A stretch of 58,154 nt of DNA from a virus. The stretch lies in IMG/VR virus record IMGVR_UViG_3300001838_000086, positions 1 to 58,154 of that record. The stretch is one strand, 5' to 3'. The notes under the pieces are model-generated. The model saw only the letters and a program-made list of their open reading frames with translations. It was not told the DNA's origin and did no database searches. The position numbers were made by a program, and so were the translations under genes. Positions 16,132-24,211 of the stretch are shown here, piece after piece (the first letter of the stretch is position 1; every line of letters starts with the position of its first letter).

Positions 16132-17352
16132 TTAGAGTTTAATGTCTCTAATCTTACCTTGTGATCTGAAGTGACGACAGACTGTTTCTCCCATAGTTCT
16201 AAACAATCCTTTCTCAACAAATGCATTGTTGACGAATGGATATGCTGGAGTACGTCTTGTTGCTTCGTAATACTCGGTTGGGATTGCGACTTGAATTCCT
16301 ATTCTTGGGTATCCATAACCTTCTGCATCGCTTGTGTCGAGTGCAAATAGTCTACCAATTTCTGATGAATCAGAAGCATTGGATGGTGCATCCTTTGTTG
16401 GGATGAACGGAATACCATAGATAGAGTCAACATGAATTCCAACTCCAGTACCCTTAAAGGTCTGGATACCGTTTACATCTACTTGTACAAGTGCTTCACC
16501 GTAAGGATTTGCAATTCTTACAGAAGGCATATACAAGCCCTGAATTTCAGAGTATACTTCGTGTGAACCAAGGAATACGTTTGGATCTTTACCAGATGCT
16601 TTTCTGATCTTTCGTAGGAAAGTTCTCAGTGTATCATCAGTTAGAACTCCGTTTGTACCGATTGTTCCTGAAGCAGATTCTACGGTTGAGTCGAAGTCTG
16701 TACCTACATCCCTGTCAATTTTGTTCCAAGGATCATACCAGTTATTATATGAGCCGCCTAAGACGTCTTCTTCTGCATCTGCTGAAATAATTCTGTCCAA
16801 TGACTCAAAGTCAAGTGATCCAGAATAATCTGCTGCTGCGGAAGCTGCTTGTGATTCAACGTCAGCTAATAGCATTTTGTTCAGATTCTCTTTGTGCTGT
16901 ACAGCCATGAATAGTCTAAGTGAACCTAGACCACCCCAAATATCGTCTTTGCTGTGAGTTGCCATCCACTCCATAACTTCTGATGCAGAGAAAGCCAGTT
17001 GTGCTGTCTTTGGTCTAACATCTAGTTCTTGTAGTGTTGGTTTTACAGTTGCCGCGATAAGTCCACCTTCAGTTGTACCGCCCAATCCAGTATTATTGGA
17101 TGAGCCAGCATCAGCTAAGGCTGGGGCTCTTGCTGTAATTACACGCCAACCTGATTTATCCCAAGGATACTTTGGCAGAATGCCGAAAGCGTTTGCCTCA
17201 AGATTCAACTGAGCCCATGCATAAGCACCGAAAATGGCGTTAAAAGTGCCACTGGTTGCTGTAGTGATTGGTGCATCAGCTTTTCTAATCAGGTTTCGAT
17301 TGAATCCATAATAAAGTGCTTCTAGCTCGTCAATGGTTCTAATTTGCACCAT
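16132..17352 (-). CDS. major capsid protein (HK97-fold type)
   Basis: 406 residues, preceded by protease and scaffold genes and followed by small virion genes, which is the classical HK97 order. Features are a helical N-terminal part (RTIDELEALYYGFNRNLI), a central alpha/beta P-domain with a long spine helix (QHKENLNKMLLADVESQAA), and a C-terminal segment ending in TMGETVCRHFRSQG. The ATG at 17352 begins two bases after the scaffold stop; a TTG at 17361 in the same frame overlaps that gene and was rejected. Confidence 0.85.
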   Translation of the reverse strand: MVQIRTIDELEALYYGFNRNLIRKADAPITTATSGTFNAIFGAYAWAQLNLEANAFGILPKYPWDKSGWRVITARAPALADAGSSNNTGLGGTTEGGLIAATVKPTLQELDVRPKTAQLAFSASEVMEWMATHSKDDIWGGLGSLRLFMAVQHKENLNKMLLADVESQAASAAADYSGSLDFESLDRIISADAEEDVLGGSYNNWYDPWNKIDRDVGTDFDSTVESASGTIGTNGVLTDDTLRTFLRKIRKASGKDPNVFLGSHEVYSEIQGLYMPSVRIANPYGEALVQVDVNGIQTFKGTGVGIHVDSIYGIPFIPTKDAPSNASDSSEIGRLFALDTSDAEGYGYPRIGIQVAIPTEYYEATRRTPAYPFVNNAFVEKGLFRTMGETVCRHFRSQGKIRDIKL

Positions 17353-17354
17353 TT

Positions 17355-17924
17355 TTACCAAGCCTCACTCTCTGGTGTGTAGTACTTGTTCGTATAGAGA
17401 ATATTTCTTGCAACTAGGCTCAAGTCACCAGTCTCTCTTGCATCTTTCAAAACTAGATTGTAGTCTTGTGAAAATGACTTGTTGATTGTCTCAACAGGAG
17501 CTGTTGGTCTTGGAGTCTGTGTTGAAGTTTCAGCCTTTACTTGCATTGAAAGACCATTCTTATCTTTGCCATGTTCTGCACCATCAGCATCGAGTGCCGC
17601 TTGGACAGAGTTAGCATTGTATTCGTCTGGTGTTTTCACATCTGCACCTACATCTTCTCCACTTGTTCCTGATGGCTTCAGTGGGAAATCTGTTGGTTTC
17701 TCTAGAGCCTTCAATCGTTCCTCAACACTTTTAAGTGTCTCGGTAACTCCTTTTTGAGATTCTGCTAGTGATTGAATTACTTCAGTCACAGCCTCAAAGT
17801 TGGATTTGATTGCTTCTCTAAAAGATTTTTTGGCTTCTTTCTCTTCCGATTTGTCTTCGTCTTCTTCGTCTTTCTCTTCCTCTTCGGAAGGAGAGACTTT
17901 TTTCTCGGATTCTTTATCTACCAT
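17355..17924 (-). CDS. capsid scaffold-like protein
   Basis: 189 residues. The first 30 are almost only Glu, Asp, Lys and Ser (EEEEKDEEDEDKSEEKEAKK); then comes a predicted coiled coil (FEAVTEVIQSLAESQKGV, ETLKSVEERLKALE). Its place between the prohead protease and the capsid gene and the acidic coiled-coil composition are those of scaffolds. The C-terminus (SLVARNILYTNKYYTPE) may contact the shell. It overlaps the protease gene by 7 bases. Confidence 0.65.
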   Translation of the reverse strand: MVDKESEKKVSPSEEEEKDEEDEDKSEEKEAKKSFREAIKSNFEAVTEVIQSLAESQKGVTETLKSVEERLKALEKPTDFPLKPSGTSGEDVGADVKTPDEYNANSVQAALDADGAEHGKDKNGLSMQVKAETSTQTPRPTAPVETINKSFSQDYNLVLKDARETGDLSLVARNILYTNKYYTPESEAW

Positions 17925-19012
17925 GTCGTTGTTAAATCTTTAATAAGTTGGTTTATATAGATTGCGGTAGATTTATATAATTGTGCAGATTTCTTTCTTC
18001 TCTTATCTTGTTTTGCTTGAGATTCTACCTCTTTCTTGGTGACCTGTTGGGAGTCAGCTTGTTGAACTACTGGATCAGCACCTAGACCCCTATCTCCACT
18101 TTGTATAGATTGAGGATCTAATGATTTTTCTCTTTTAACAAATGCACCAACTATATTCTCCGCACTCTGTTGAGATTTACCTTCTCTTTTTAATGCCTCA
18201 ACCTTACCTCGGAAAGTACGAAGCTTTCCTAGATTTACTTTAATAACCATTTCATCACCATCTACCTCTACCATAGCTTTTTTGGTGTCTTCCTCATCTT
18301 CTTTTTCTTGTTCTTCAACTACTTTTTCATGTATTTTTTCCTCTTCTTCACTTGGTTTTTCACCTTTTAATTCGTGTTCACGTTCTATGACTTCTTTTGC
18401 TTCTTCACCATCACTTTTCATTACCAGACAGCCAAAGTTATTACATCTGATTAACATTTTACCTTCTGAATGAATCTCTGTTTTATCAGCCATAGCCTTT
18501 GCTATAGGATTAAAATCAGTTATCAATGCCAAAGGCACTGCTGGATCTTTACAAACTGCAACCTCATAATGTTCGAGATCTCTCAGTTGATATGCAATAC
18601 TACCGTCTTTCATTCTGAATGGTGTTCTATTGCTTTTTGTAGCTCCACCGAATGACAGACCTTTGTATTCTCCAGATTTTATTCTACTCCAGATTTCATT
18701 GTCTAACTCATAATTACTATGAATCTTTCCAATGATTTTTATGGCTGGATATTCTTGTCCATCAACTGCTTTGTAGATGGTTTTTTGGTAATTGATACCT
18801 TTACCAATAACTCGGTTACTATGAGTATCCGTGATTGGTGCACCCCTGTCCATCCAAATTGGCAGTACCTTGATGAGCTCGTCAACTATTGTAACCTCAC
18901 CCTGTTTATCTTTTACCTCAACGGTTAGATAACCCTCGAAGAATCTTTCATTACCTGATATAGGTTGTAAAGACTTCGTTACCAGAGTGTTGAAAAACAG
19001 CTCGTTAGCCAT
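17918..19012 (-). CDS. prohead protease, with a long acidic/basic C-terminal tail
   Basis: 364 residues. The N-terminal ~180 residues have the HK97-type prohead protease pattern: the His in APITDTHSNRVIG, the Ser in YKGLSFGGATK and the acidic/His region LEHYEVAVCKDPAVPL. It processes scaffold and capsid during maturation. From about residue 205 to 364 it is Glu/Lys-rich, probably coiled or disordered, and may itself have scaffold function. A TATA box at 19034-19043 lies 26 bases ahead of the ATG, so the capsid operon probably starts here. Confidence 0.85.
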   Translation of the reverse strand: MANELFFNTLVTKSLQPISGNERFFEGYLTVEVKDKQGEVTIVDELIKVLPIWMDRGAPITDTHSNRVIGKGINYQKTIYKAVDGQEYPAIKIIGKIHSNYELDNEIWSRIKSGEYKGLSFGGATKSNRTPFRMKDGSIAYQLRDLEHYEVAVCKDPAVPLALITDFNPIAKAMADKTEIHSEGKMLIRCNNFGCLVMKSDGEEAKEVIEREHELKGEKPSEEEEKIHEKVVEEQEKEDEEDTKKAMVEVDGDEMVIKVNLGKLRTFRGKVEALKREGKSQQSAENIVGAFVKREKSLDPQSIQSGDRGLGADPVVQQADSQQVTKKEVESQAKQDKRRKKSAQLYKSTAIYINQLIKDLTTTW

Positions 19013-19033
19013 GTATATAAATCTATCTAACGT

Positions 19034-19043
19034 GTATTTAAAG
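19034..19043 (-). promoter_or_regulatory. TATA box of the capsid operon
   Basis: Minus-strand CTTTAAATAC centred about 26 bases ahead of the protease ATG at 19012; the following scaffold and capsid genes are within a few bases of each other and are probably co-transcribed. Confidence 0.65.
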
Positions 19044-19077
19044 ATTAGTAGTAATAAAAAAGGAAGTGTAGTTTGGA

Positions 19078-19353
19078 TTATTTATCCAAAACTGCGTGTG
19101 CCTTATCAATTCCATAACCCAATAGGGCGTTGGAAACGAATAGACCCACTAAACCAACATTATCTGTTACGCTTTGCAGACCTACAATGTTAACCATGCC
19201 GAAGGCAAAGAACACTGAAGATATGAGTGCAGATGCTAGTTTTCTTGGAGAATAACTTTCACCATTCGAGGATTTATAACCTTGAATGGTACTGGCTATT
19301 GCACCAATACTTGCTGCCGCGAGGGCAACAATCGCTAATGTTTCGCTTGACAT
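19078..19353 (-). CDS. small membrane protein (holin-like candidate)
   Basis: 91 residues with two or three hydrophobic segments (ETLAIVALAAASIGAIAST, LISSVFFAFGMVNIVGL, VGLVGLFVSNALLGYGI) and a charged C-terminus. This size and layout are compatible with a holin-like membrane protein, but no lysis enzyme is seen beside it, and a virion membrane or portal-associated role is possible. A TATA box (minus-strand GATTAAATAAGG near 19377-19386) precedes the ATG by about 27 bases. Confidence 0.55.
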   Translation of the reverse strand: MSSETLAIVALAAASIGAIASTIQGYKSSNGESYSPRKLASALISSVFFAFGMVNIVGLQSVTDNVGLVGLFVSNALLGYGIDKAHAVLDK

Positions 19354-19382
19354 TGTAATTTAACCGTATAACCCTTCCTTAT

Positions 19383-19637
19383 TTAATCTTTACTGAGCAG
19401 TTCACGCACGAGTTCATCTAATTCGGTTGCACTGTTAGGATGATCACGTTTTACTTGATTATCTATGGTTTTTGCTAAAACAATAATGGTTTTTTGTAGC
19501 ATTTCTACTTTTTTACATAGATCGTCATGAACTTTTTGCATTTTTCGTATATATGCTACACAACCAGCACCTATTGCAACCACTACAGGTGGTAGTATTC
19601 TTGCTACAAGTTCTTCGATAAAAACAGCATCTACCAT
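19383..19637 (-). CDS. small membrane-anchored coiled-coil protein
   Basis: 84 residues: one N-terminal membrane helix (LPPVVVAIGAGCVAYI) followed by a Lys/Leu-rich coiled coil (VHDDLCKKVEMLQKTI). It lies next to another small membrane protein and both may act in the cell envelope late in infection, for example like a holin/spanin-type pair (inference). TATA-like TTTTTAAGTA lies upstream. Confidence 0.55.
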   Translation of the reverse strand: MVDAVFIEELVARILPPVVVAIGAGCVAYIRKMQKVHDDLCKKVEMLQKTIIVLAKTIDNQVKRDHPNSATELDELVRELLSKD

Positions 19638-19674
19638 AACGTTAATATAATATCCTTACTTAAAAATTATCGCC

Positions 19675-20121
19675 TTGGCGACTTCTTTCTATATATATCA
19701 AACATTTAAAGAATATAGTAAGATTAATAAGGATTATATTTATGATCCACTTCATCATACAAAACTAATAGATATTTACATAGTTCCAAAACTTAAAGTC
19801 ATTTTAGTAACACAGACAAATGAAGATAAAGAACGAATCAATATGAATAAAACAATAGTTCATGCTAGAAACGGTACTTTACCAGAAGAATTAAAAGAAT
19901 TAACTAAATTAATACAACATAATGATACAGTATTCGATGTTAAAAAAGGTAAATTATTATTTAGACCTAGATTTCTTAGAAGTCCACTTTATGAAACTAA
20001 AGTAGACAGATTCTACGGTGATCTGAAGAAAGGAAAGTATAAAATAAACTATAATCATAGATTTTATGATTTTATTAGAGATAGAGTTAATCTCGTGCTC
20101 TCTGAGCCCAACCCTGCTTGA
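19675..20121 (+). CDS. hypothetical protein, TTG start
   Basis: 148 residues, not recognised. It has basic and aromatic clusters (RPRFLRSPLYETKVDRFYG, NYNHRFYDFIRDRV). The TTG at 19675 is preferred because TTAATATAATA at about 19642-19652 is a fitting TATA box; the first ATG (19843) would remove a third of the protein. It is the only plus-strand gene between portal and protease and it overlaps the end of the convergent zinc gene by 35 bases. Confidence 0.5.
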   Translation: MATSFYIYQTFKEYSKINKDYIYDPLHHTKLIDIYIVPKLKVILVTQTNEDKERINMNKTIVHARNGTLPEELKELTKLIQHNDTVFDVKKGKLLFRPRFLRSPLYETKVDRFYGDLKKGKYKINYNHRFYDFIRDRVNLVLSEPNPA

Positions 20122-20536
20122 ATTTTTCCTGAAAGTCTTTACCATATTTCTTTCTTAAATGCTTCCAGAATGGATCATTACCCATCATACCACCACTAGT
20201 GTTGTATTTTTTAGTTACATCTGCGATTTTTCTATGACATGACATACAAAATCTAGCATTTATTTCTTCAAGTGCGAATTTATGTAGACCACAAAACAGA
20301 CAAAGACCATAATGTTTGTAAGAAACCGTGGTTAACAATGCCTCTCTACCTCTTTTACCAGCACAGTCACCACATATAGTAGCGATTGTAGCCGCGGCAA
20401 CATCTTTTTTCAAACAATTCAGACAAACTGCTTCTTTATAGTGATTAACTCTTGTAAATTCGTTCTTTTGATGACGATCCCATAGTTTTTTTCCTATATC
20501 GTCACCACCAGTATTAACATTTAACTTGGTTGCCAT
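20087..20536 (-). CDS. multi-zinc-knuckle protein following the portal gene
   Basis: 149 residues with four Cys pairs (CLNCLKK, CGDCAGK, CLFCGLH, CMSCHRK), probably two zinc sites, and a basic C-terminus (FWKHLRKKYGKDFQEKFKQG). Its ATG overlaps the portal stop by one base, so the two are translated together. The role is unknown; the link to the portal suggests morphogenesis or DNA binding at the head. Confidence 0.65.
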   Translation of the reverse strand: MATKLNVNTGGDDIGKKLWDRHQKNEFTRVNHYKEAVCLNCLKKDVAAATIATICGDCAGKRGREALLTTVSYKHYGLCLFCGLHKFALEEINARFCMSCHRKIADVTKKYNTSGGMMGNDPFWKHLRKKYGKDFQEKFKQGWAQRARD

Positions 20537-22497
20537 TACTCTTCTTCGTCATCTTCCCATTTTTTCACTACATCAAACTCATTTCTAACAAGTTCTCTAG
20601 CATCTCTAACTGTCATACCAGCGAATTTTCTCAACTCCTCTATGGTTTTACCCTTAGTCCAATTAAAATCTATCGCGGTTTGTAGTGTTTTTTTGACAAC
20701 CTCAAAGTTTGTTGGTGTAATTCCATCAGGAAAACTCTTTTTTGACATACTTGTGCCACTACCACTAGCAGGGAATCCACCAGCCACGCCACCAATATCA
20801 GATGGTCTACCTAATTTAGGTTCACCTTGCATGTTTTGTCTACCTTCTTTAGGTGAAGCAGTTCCTCTGCCCCTACCTAAACGAGCTTCTGCATCGGCTC
20901 TCATCATTTCTTCTGTAGACATGGCTGTATTTTTACTCACTTTAAATTCACCAGTGTGTGTTCTTGTAATTTCAAAGCCCATTTGTTGTAGTATTGCCAT
21001 ATTTTGTATTTCAACACCCTGAGTTTGTAAATCTCTCAATTTATCGTTCTCTTCTCCAGCTTTTAATTGTAAAACCCAATCATCAATGTTCAAAGTCTCT
21101 GCAACTTTGTCGAAAAATGCCTTTGTAAGTATATCCTGACCCCACTTTACTGCCCTATTGGTAATAGTAACTTGTAATCCCTCTTGTGACCAACCACCTA
21201 CCATCTCACCATAATACAGTGGTAAAACACCATAAATAGCACCAATCATCTGTCTTAATTCTTTTCTAACTTCAATAAATTCTAATTCTCTCAACGAACC
21301 AGTAAAGTCTAACCATTGAGCCATGTTTTTACCACCTTTATCAGATTCTACCATAAGTGGGTGAATCATGTAGGGGTCTTCAGCGGCTCGTTGTTCTAAT
21401 TCGTTCCAAGACTTTCTAAATGTCTCATAGTTTCTACTTGCAATAACTAGCATACCTCTTGGTGGTCTCATTTTATCGAAATACTTTCTAACGTATTCAT
21501 CCATATGAGATAAAGTCATAGCTTTACTCCATATAGCATAAATTGGAGAAAATCCATAAACTAGAGATGGTTTGTATTTACCAGCCTTCCAAATTACTTC
21601 ACCTTCACCATAAATAACGCTTTTTGGCTGTGGTGTACCGATAGAATAGACAGAATTAACTTCAATAATAGCCTTTAGAGCCTCTACTGGTTGAGAATGA
21701 ATTCCATCAGTGGTAACTTCACATAATGGTTTGTTTAATCTCTTTCTACGATGTTCAAAATGAGGACATACGAATATTGGCTCATGTTTATCATTATATC
21801 CTAGTCTACCATCACTATCACATATTACTGCTACTTGTGGTGGGTCTAGTCTAAGCAATTCTTTGATTTCCGTACCATTTGGATTGATCTTACCAGTTGC
21901 ATCACTAATACTATAACTCTTTAATAACAATAGATATGCGTTATCAGCTATTTCCAAGTCTCTTTCTAATTGTCTAGATAAATCCTCTAATGTCTGACCG
22001 TTACCGTTTACAGATTTTTTCATTAGGTTCTCTAATTTCAATCTGTGTTCTGGAACTGGTCTTCTTAATTTATCACTACCACAAGTATCACACTGCATAG
22101 CAGATTGATCAATATTAGCCTTTGATTTTGGTATTGCATTACCAGCATTATCCTGATTTTGCTCAAATGGTTGATCATCTGGTCTTTCACTTACAAGTGG
22201 GGCATATTGGAATTCTTTACCACAATTCTCACACTTGTACTTCCAACGTTCTACTACTTCAAAACCGTTTTTGAACATTTCACGATTTAAAGTCTCAATA
22301 GGTATTCTCAATGCATCAATGTTATCGGCTAACTCATAAAGCATCATAAGAGGGAATGGGAAAATAGGTAATTTAGCACCACTATCTGTAGACATATAGG
22401 GCGTGGTTATACTAGGTCGTATAGTACCTTCAGTCTGAGATTTATTAATGTTTATAAGAGATTTGGCTACATTACTAAAATAATCTCTAACACCCAT
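20536..22497 (-). CDS. portal protein with inserted zinc ribbon
   Basis: 653 residues. Portal-like features are the N-terminal region (DNIDALRIPIETLNREMFKNG), the central part (LEDLSRQLERDLEIADNAYL, LRLDPPQVAVICDSDGR) and the typical QLDFTGSLRELEF-like stretch followed by IGAIYGVLPLYYGEM and a Gly/Pro-rich end. The portal forms the ring through which DNA enters the head. Unusual is a Zn ribbon at residues 89-139 (CENC...CDTCG) separated by a disordered loop. A TATA box lies at 22517-22527. Confidence 0.85.
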   Translation of the reverse strand: MGVRDYFSNVAKSLININKSQTEGTIRPSITTPYMSTDSGAKLPIFPFPLMMLYELADNIDALRIPIETLNREMFKNGFEVVERWKYKCENCGKEFQYAPLVSERPDDQPFEQNQDNAGNAIPKSKANIDQSAMQCDTCGSDKLRRPVPEHRLKLENLMKKSVNGNGQTLEDLSRQLERDLEIADNAYLLLLKSYSISDATGKINPNGTEIKELLRLDPPQVAVICDSDGRLGYNDKHEPIFVCPHFEHRRKRLNKPLCEVTTDGIHSQPVEALKAIIEVNSVYSIGTPQPKSVIYGEGEVIWKAGKYKPSLVYGFSPIYAIWSKAMTLSHMDEYVRKYFDKMRPPRGMLVIASRNYETFRKSWNELEQRAAEDPYMIHPLMVESDKGGKNMAQWLDFTGSLRELEFIEVRKELRQMIGAIYGVLPLYYGEMVGGWSQEGLQVTITNRAVKWGQDILTKAFFDKVAETLNIDDWVLQLKAGEENDKLRDLQTQGVEIQNMAILQQMGFEITRTHTGEFKVSKNTAMSTEEMMRADAEARLGRGRGTASPKEGRQNMQGEPKLGRPSDIGGVAGGFPASGSGTSMSKKSFPDGITPTNFEVVKKTLQTAIDFNWTKGKTIEELRKFAGMTVRDARELVRNEFDVVKKWEDDEEE

Positions 22498-22516
22498 ATA
22501 TAATTCAACGTATGGT

Positions 22517-22527
22517 GATTAATAAAC
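22517..22527 (-). promoter_or_regulatory. TATA box of the portal gene
   Basis: Minus-strand GTTTATTAATC centred about 25 bases before the ATG at 22497. Confidence 0.55.
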
Positions 22528-22553
22528 TTTGTTAAAAAAGTGTTAAAATCTTG

Positions 22554-22709
22554 TTACCTATGTATAGGGCAAGATGGGTGTCTAGAGCCATCACAGTAGC
22601 ACTCTTCTTTTTTAGCTTTATGAATCTCACAAGAGCCTGAAGAACAAGTACATTTTGGTTTGCTCTTTACCTGAAATTCCTTCTTAGGGAATTCGTCTTC
22701 AAATGACAT
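22554..22709 (-). CDS. small Cys/His-rich protein
   Basis: 51 residues beginning MSFEDEFPKKEFQVKSKP; ten Cys/His residues in two blocks (CTCSSGSCEIH, CYCDGSRHPSCPIH) suggest a two-zinc fold. The start at 22709 was chosen over a longer frame because the longer version runs through an inverted-repeat element, and a TATA box (TTTAAATATA near 22721-22730) fits this ATG. Confidence 0.5.
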   Translation of the reverse strand: MSFEDEFPKKEFQVKSKPKCTCSSGSCEIHKAKKEECYCDGSRHPSCPIHR

Positions 22710-22750
22710 ATAATCAAGAATATATTTAAAGCATATAAAGATTTGGTAAT

Positions 22751-22816
22751 TGCCTAGTAGTGTGAGTTTGCATACCCTGAGAATTGGGTGGAGTGGAGTA
22801 ACTAACCACCTAGGCA
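22751..22816 (+). ncRNA. candidate tRNA-like structured RNA
   Basis: The ends pair perfectly over 7 bases (TGCCTAG at 22751-22757 with CTAGGCA at 22810-22816). Inside, GTGTG (22760-22764) pairs with CATAC (22771-22775, one G-U), and GTGGAGT pairs with ACTAACCAC with a bulge. The overall form is a small cloverleaf. The plus-strand TATA-like TATTTAAAG near 22723-22731 would start RNA close to 22751. It lacks the GTTCGA T-loop and a clear anticodon arm, so it is not a normal tRNA. It could instead be a terminator or a regulatory element. Confidence 0.35.
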
Positions 22817-22846
22817 CGATTTATATAGAAGTAGCACTATTGTATA

Positions 22847-23032
22847 ATGATGAATTGTTGCAAAGACGTTTGTTTACGAACAAAAATCAAGTCAAAAGGC
22901 TACGCAAAAGACATTAAAAGATGTACTATTTGTGAGGTCTTCTTCAGAACAGAAGGTAACAGATGCCCATGTTGTAATGCAAAACTCAGAATAAACAGTC
23001 GCTGGTATAGAAAAGTGGCTCATTATTACTGA
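22847..23032 (+). CDS. small zinc-ribbon protein (thaumarchaeal style)
   Basis: 61 residues with CCKDVCLR, CTICEVFF and CPCCNAKLR motifs; three Cys pairs followed by a basic tail. Tiny proteins of this layout are very common in Nitrosopumilus-like archaea, which supports the host assignment. A TATA box (GATTTATATAG, 22818-22828) predicts a leaderless start at 22847 or 22850. Function unknown, probably nucleic-acid binding. Confidence 0.6.
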   Translation: MMNCCKDVCLRTKIKSKGYAKDIKRCTICEVFFRTEGNRCPCCNAKLRINSRWYRKVAHYY

Positions 23033-23064
23033 ATGTATTTAAATGGGTTTAAATACTATTTTTT

Positions 23065-23232
23065 ATGGTCGAATTAGAAGCAGAGGACTATCTAAACATA
23101 CTTAGATGGTTTGAATCTAGGTTTTCCAATACACTCCCAGAAAACATACCTATTAAACACAAAAGAACGTTTTGGAAACTTACGTTTCTAGCCGAAGACA
23201 AGACAAAACAGGATAAATTAGAGCAAAACTAA
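23065..23232 (+). CDS. small hypothetical protein
   Basis: 55 residues, MVELEAEDYLNILRWF at the start, helical and acidic first half, basic second half (PIKHKRTFWKLTFLAEDK). A TATA-like TTTAAATACT lies shortly upstream. Not recognised. Confidence 0.45.
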   Translation: MVELEAEDYLNILRWFESRFSNTLPENIPIKHKRTFWKLTFLAEDKTKQDKLEQN

Positions 23233-23261
23233 ATATAACCCCACCACTATACTATATTGAC

Positions 23262-23358
23262 TGTCAGGGATTACCTCTTGTGTCATAAAGGTAGCCCTCT
23301 TAAGTCCGTTCTCACAGGTCGTGAGTGGGTTGAAGACGTAACATTCAGCCCTTTTTTC
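23262..23358 (+). ncRNA. candidate small structured RNA with terminator-like end
   Basis: Three consecutive hairpins can be drawn: TACCT/AGGTA (23272-23276 with 23289-23293), CTCAC/GTGAG with a 5-base loop (23311-23325), and GGGTTGA/TCAGCCC (23327-23333 with 23345-23351, one G-U). The last is followed directly by six Ts, as in an intrinsic-type terminator. GC content is higher than in neighbouring DNA. A TATA-like ACTATATTG lies just upstream. A TTG-started frame crosses the region but has no other support. Confidence 0.4.
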
Positions 23359-23365
23359 AAAATAA

Positions 23366-23384
23366 TTTGCGAAGCAAAATTTTT
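23366..23384 (+). terminator. hairpin plus T-run
   Basis: TTTGC-gaa-GCAAA (23366-23378) followed by a T-rich run to 23384; could end transcription ahead of the methyltransferase promoter. Confidence 0.35.
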
Positions 23385-23407
23385 CTTGGTAACATTTATA
23401 TGTGTCT

Positions 23408-23424
23408 ATCAGGTTCTACCTGAT
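23408..23424. promoter_or_regulatory. palindrome between TATA box and methyltransferase start (probable operator)
   Basis: Perfect inverted repeat ATCAGGT-tct-ACCTGAT placed between a TATA box (TTTATATG, 23395-23402) and the ATG at 23423. This is where a repressor would block initiation. The same arms recur at 23980-23999 and 24572-24589 and, as TGTCAGG/CCTGACA, at 23575-23593. Confidence 0.5.
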
Positions 23425-24004
23425 GATGGTCGATTCGTGGGGTGCGAGGCATTTTGGCGGCTACGCTGGCGTTAAACATACTGCAAAACACATCGTAGCA
23501 CAAGTTCCGAATATGAGCAAGTATAATACGTGGGTTGAGCCTTTTAGTGGACTTGGAAGAACTGCCGAACATATTGTCAGGCAAAACCTGACACTTATAT
23601 TGAATGACAAATCCGAATATGCGAATAATTACTGTAAAGAGCATTTTCCAAATGCCATAGTTGAAAATATGGACTTTATGGAAACTATAAACAAGTATGA
23701 TAGTCCTACGACATTCTTTTTGATTGATCCACCTTGGCGTTATCATGCTTATTCTTTGAATAATTTGGCTTTTTGTGATAGAAAGGTTGTTGTTTATTAT
23801 AGGGAATTATTGGAAAGAATCAAGACCCTACAGGGTGACTGGTTTCTACTTTCTGATGCCGCTGAGAGAGAGAATTATCACACTTTGACTAAAAGTGGAT
23901 GGGGTACTAGGGTTGTAATGAGTGAAAAGAAGGTATTGTTTGGGTTATATGCCAAGACTTTGATTTGTTCTAATCTGTTTATCAGGTCTCAACCTGATAT
24001 CTAA
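23423..24004 (+). CDS. DNA adenine methyltransferase (D12/Dam-like)
   Basis: 193 residues. SAM-binding motif I is EPFSGLGRTAEHI near residue 40, followed by ILNDKSEYANN (motif II), and the catalytic motif IV is IDPPWRYH near residue 104. This order is that of D12-class adenine-N6 methyltransferases; DPPW rather than DPPY is a variant also seen in MT-A70 enzymes. It is shorter than bacterial Dam. The ATG at 23423 (or 23426) fits the TATA box; a GTG at 23402 would lie inside it. Probable role is protection of viral DNA. A palindrome at its 3' end overlaps its last codons. Confidence 0.75.
   Translation: MMVDSWGARHFGGYAGVKHTAKHIVAQVPNMSKYNTWVEPFSGLGRTAEHIVRQNLTLILNDKSEYANNYCKEHFPNAIVENMDFMETINKYDSPTTFFLIDPPWRYHAYSLNNLAFCDRKVVVYYRELLERIKTLQGDWFLLSDAAERENYHTLTKSGWGTRVVMSEKKVLFGLYAKTLICSNLFIRSQPDI
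23575..23593. repeat. inverted repeat TGTCAGG-N5-CCTGACA inside the methyltransferase gene
   Basis: Perfect 7-base arms with loop caaaa. It shares the CAGG/CCTG core with the three ATCAGGT palindromes of this locus. Confidence 0.45.
23980..23999. repeat. inverted repeat TATCAGGT-ctca-ACCTGATA at the methyltransferase 3' end
   Basis: Perfect 8-base arms overlapping the last codons of the methyltransferase. It may be a terminator or a binding site. Confidence 0.5.
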
Positions 24005-24037
24005 ACAAATATATAGGTGTATAGATATAATAATACC

Positions 24038-24211
24038 ATGGTTAAGACATGGCAAGTTGGAGTAATTACATTCCTGATTTGCAGTTTAATTTTTTCGCCA
24101 ATCGGCATAATTATAGCGATAGTTATGTATAAGCGTTCTCAACGCCCGCAAAAACCCGATGCAGAAAAACTGCGAAAGGAATATAAAGTACTATGGGATG
24201 ATATGGTGTGA
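24038..24211 (+). CDS. small membrane protein
   Basis: 57 residues: MVKTWQVG, one or two membrane helices (VITFLICSLIFSPIGIIIAIV) and a basic C-terminal tail (YKRSQRPQKPDAEKLRKEY). The TATA box AAATATATAGG (24006-24016) fits the ATG at 24038. Not recognised. Confidence 0.55.
   Translation: MVKTWQVGVITFLICSLIFSPIGIIIAIVMYKRSQRPQKPDAEKLRKEYKVLWDDMV

Noticed and set aside
22751-22816. Standard tRNA gene
   Set aside because: No GTTCGA-type T-loop, no clear anticodon arm; kept only as a tRNA-like candidate.
23257-23475. TTG-started 72-codon ORF before the methyltransferase
   Set aside because: It crosses the hairpin region and 50 bases of the methyltransferase in another frame; no homology visible.
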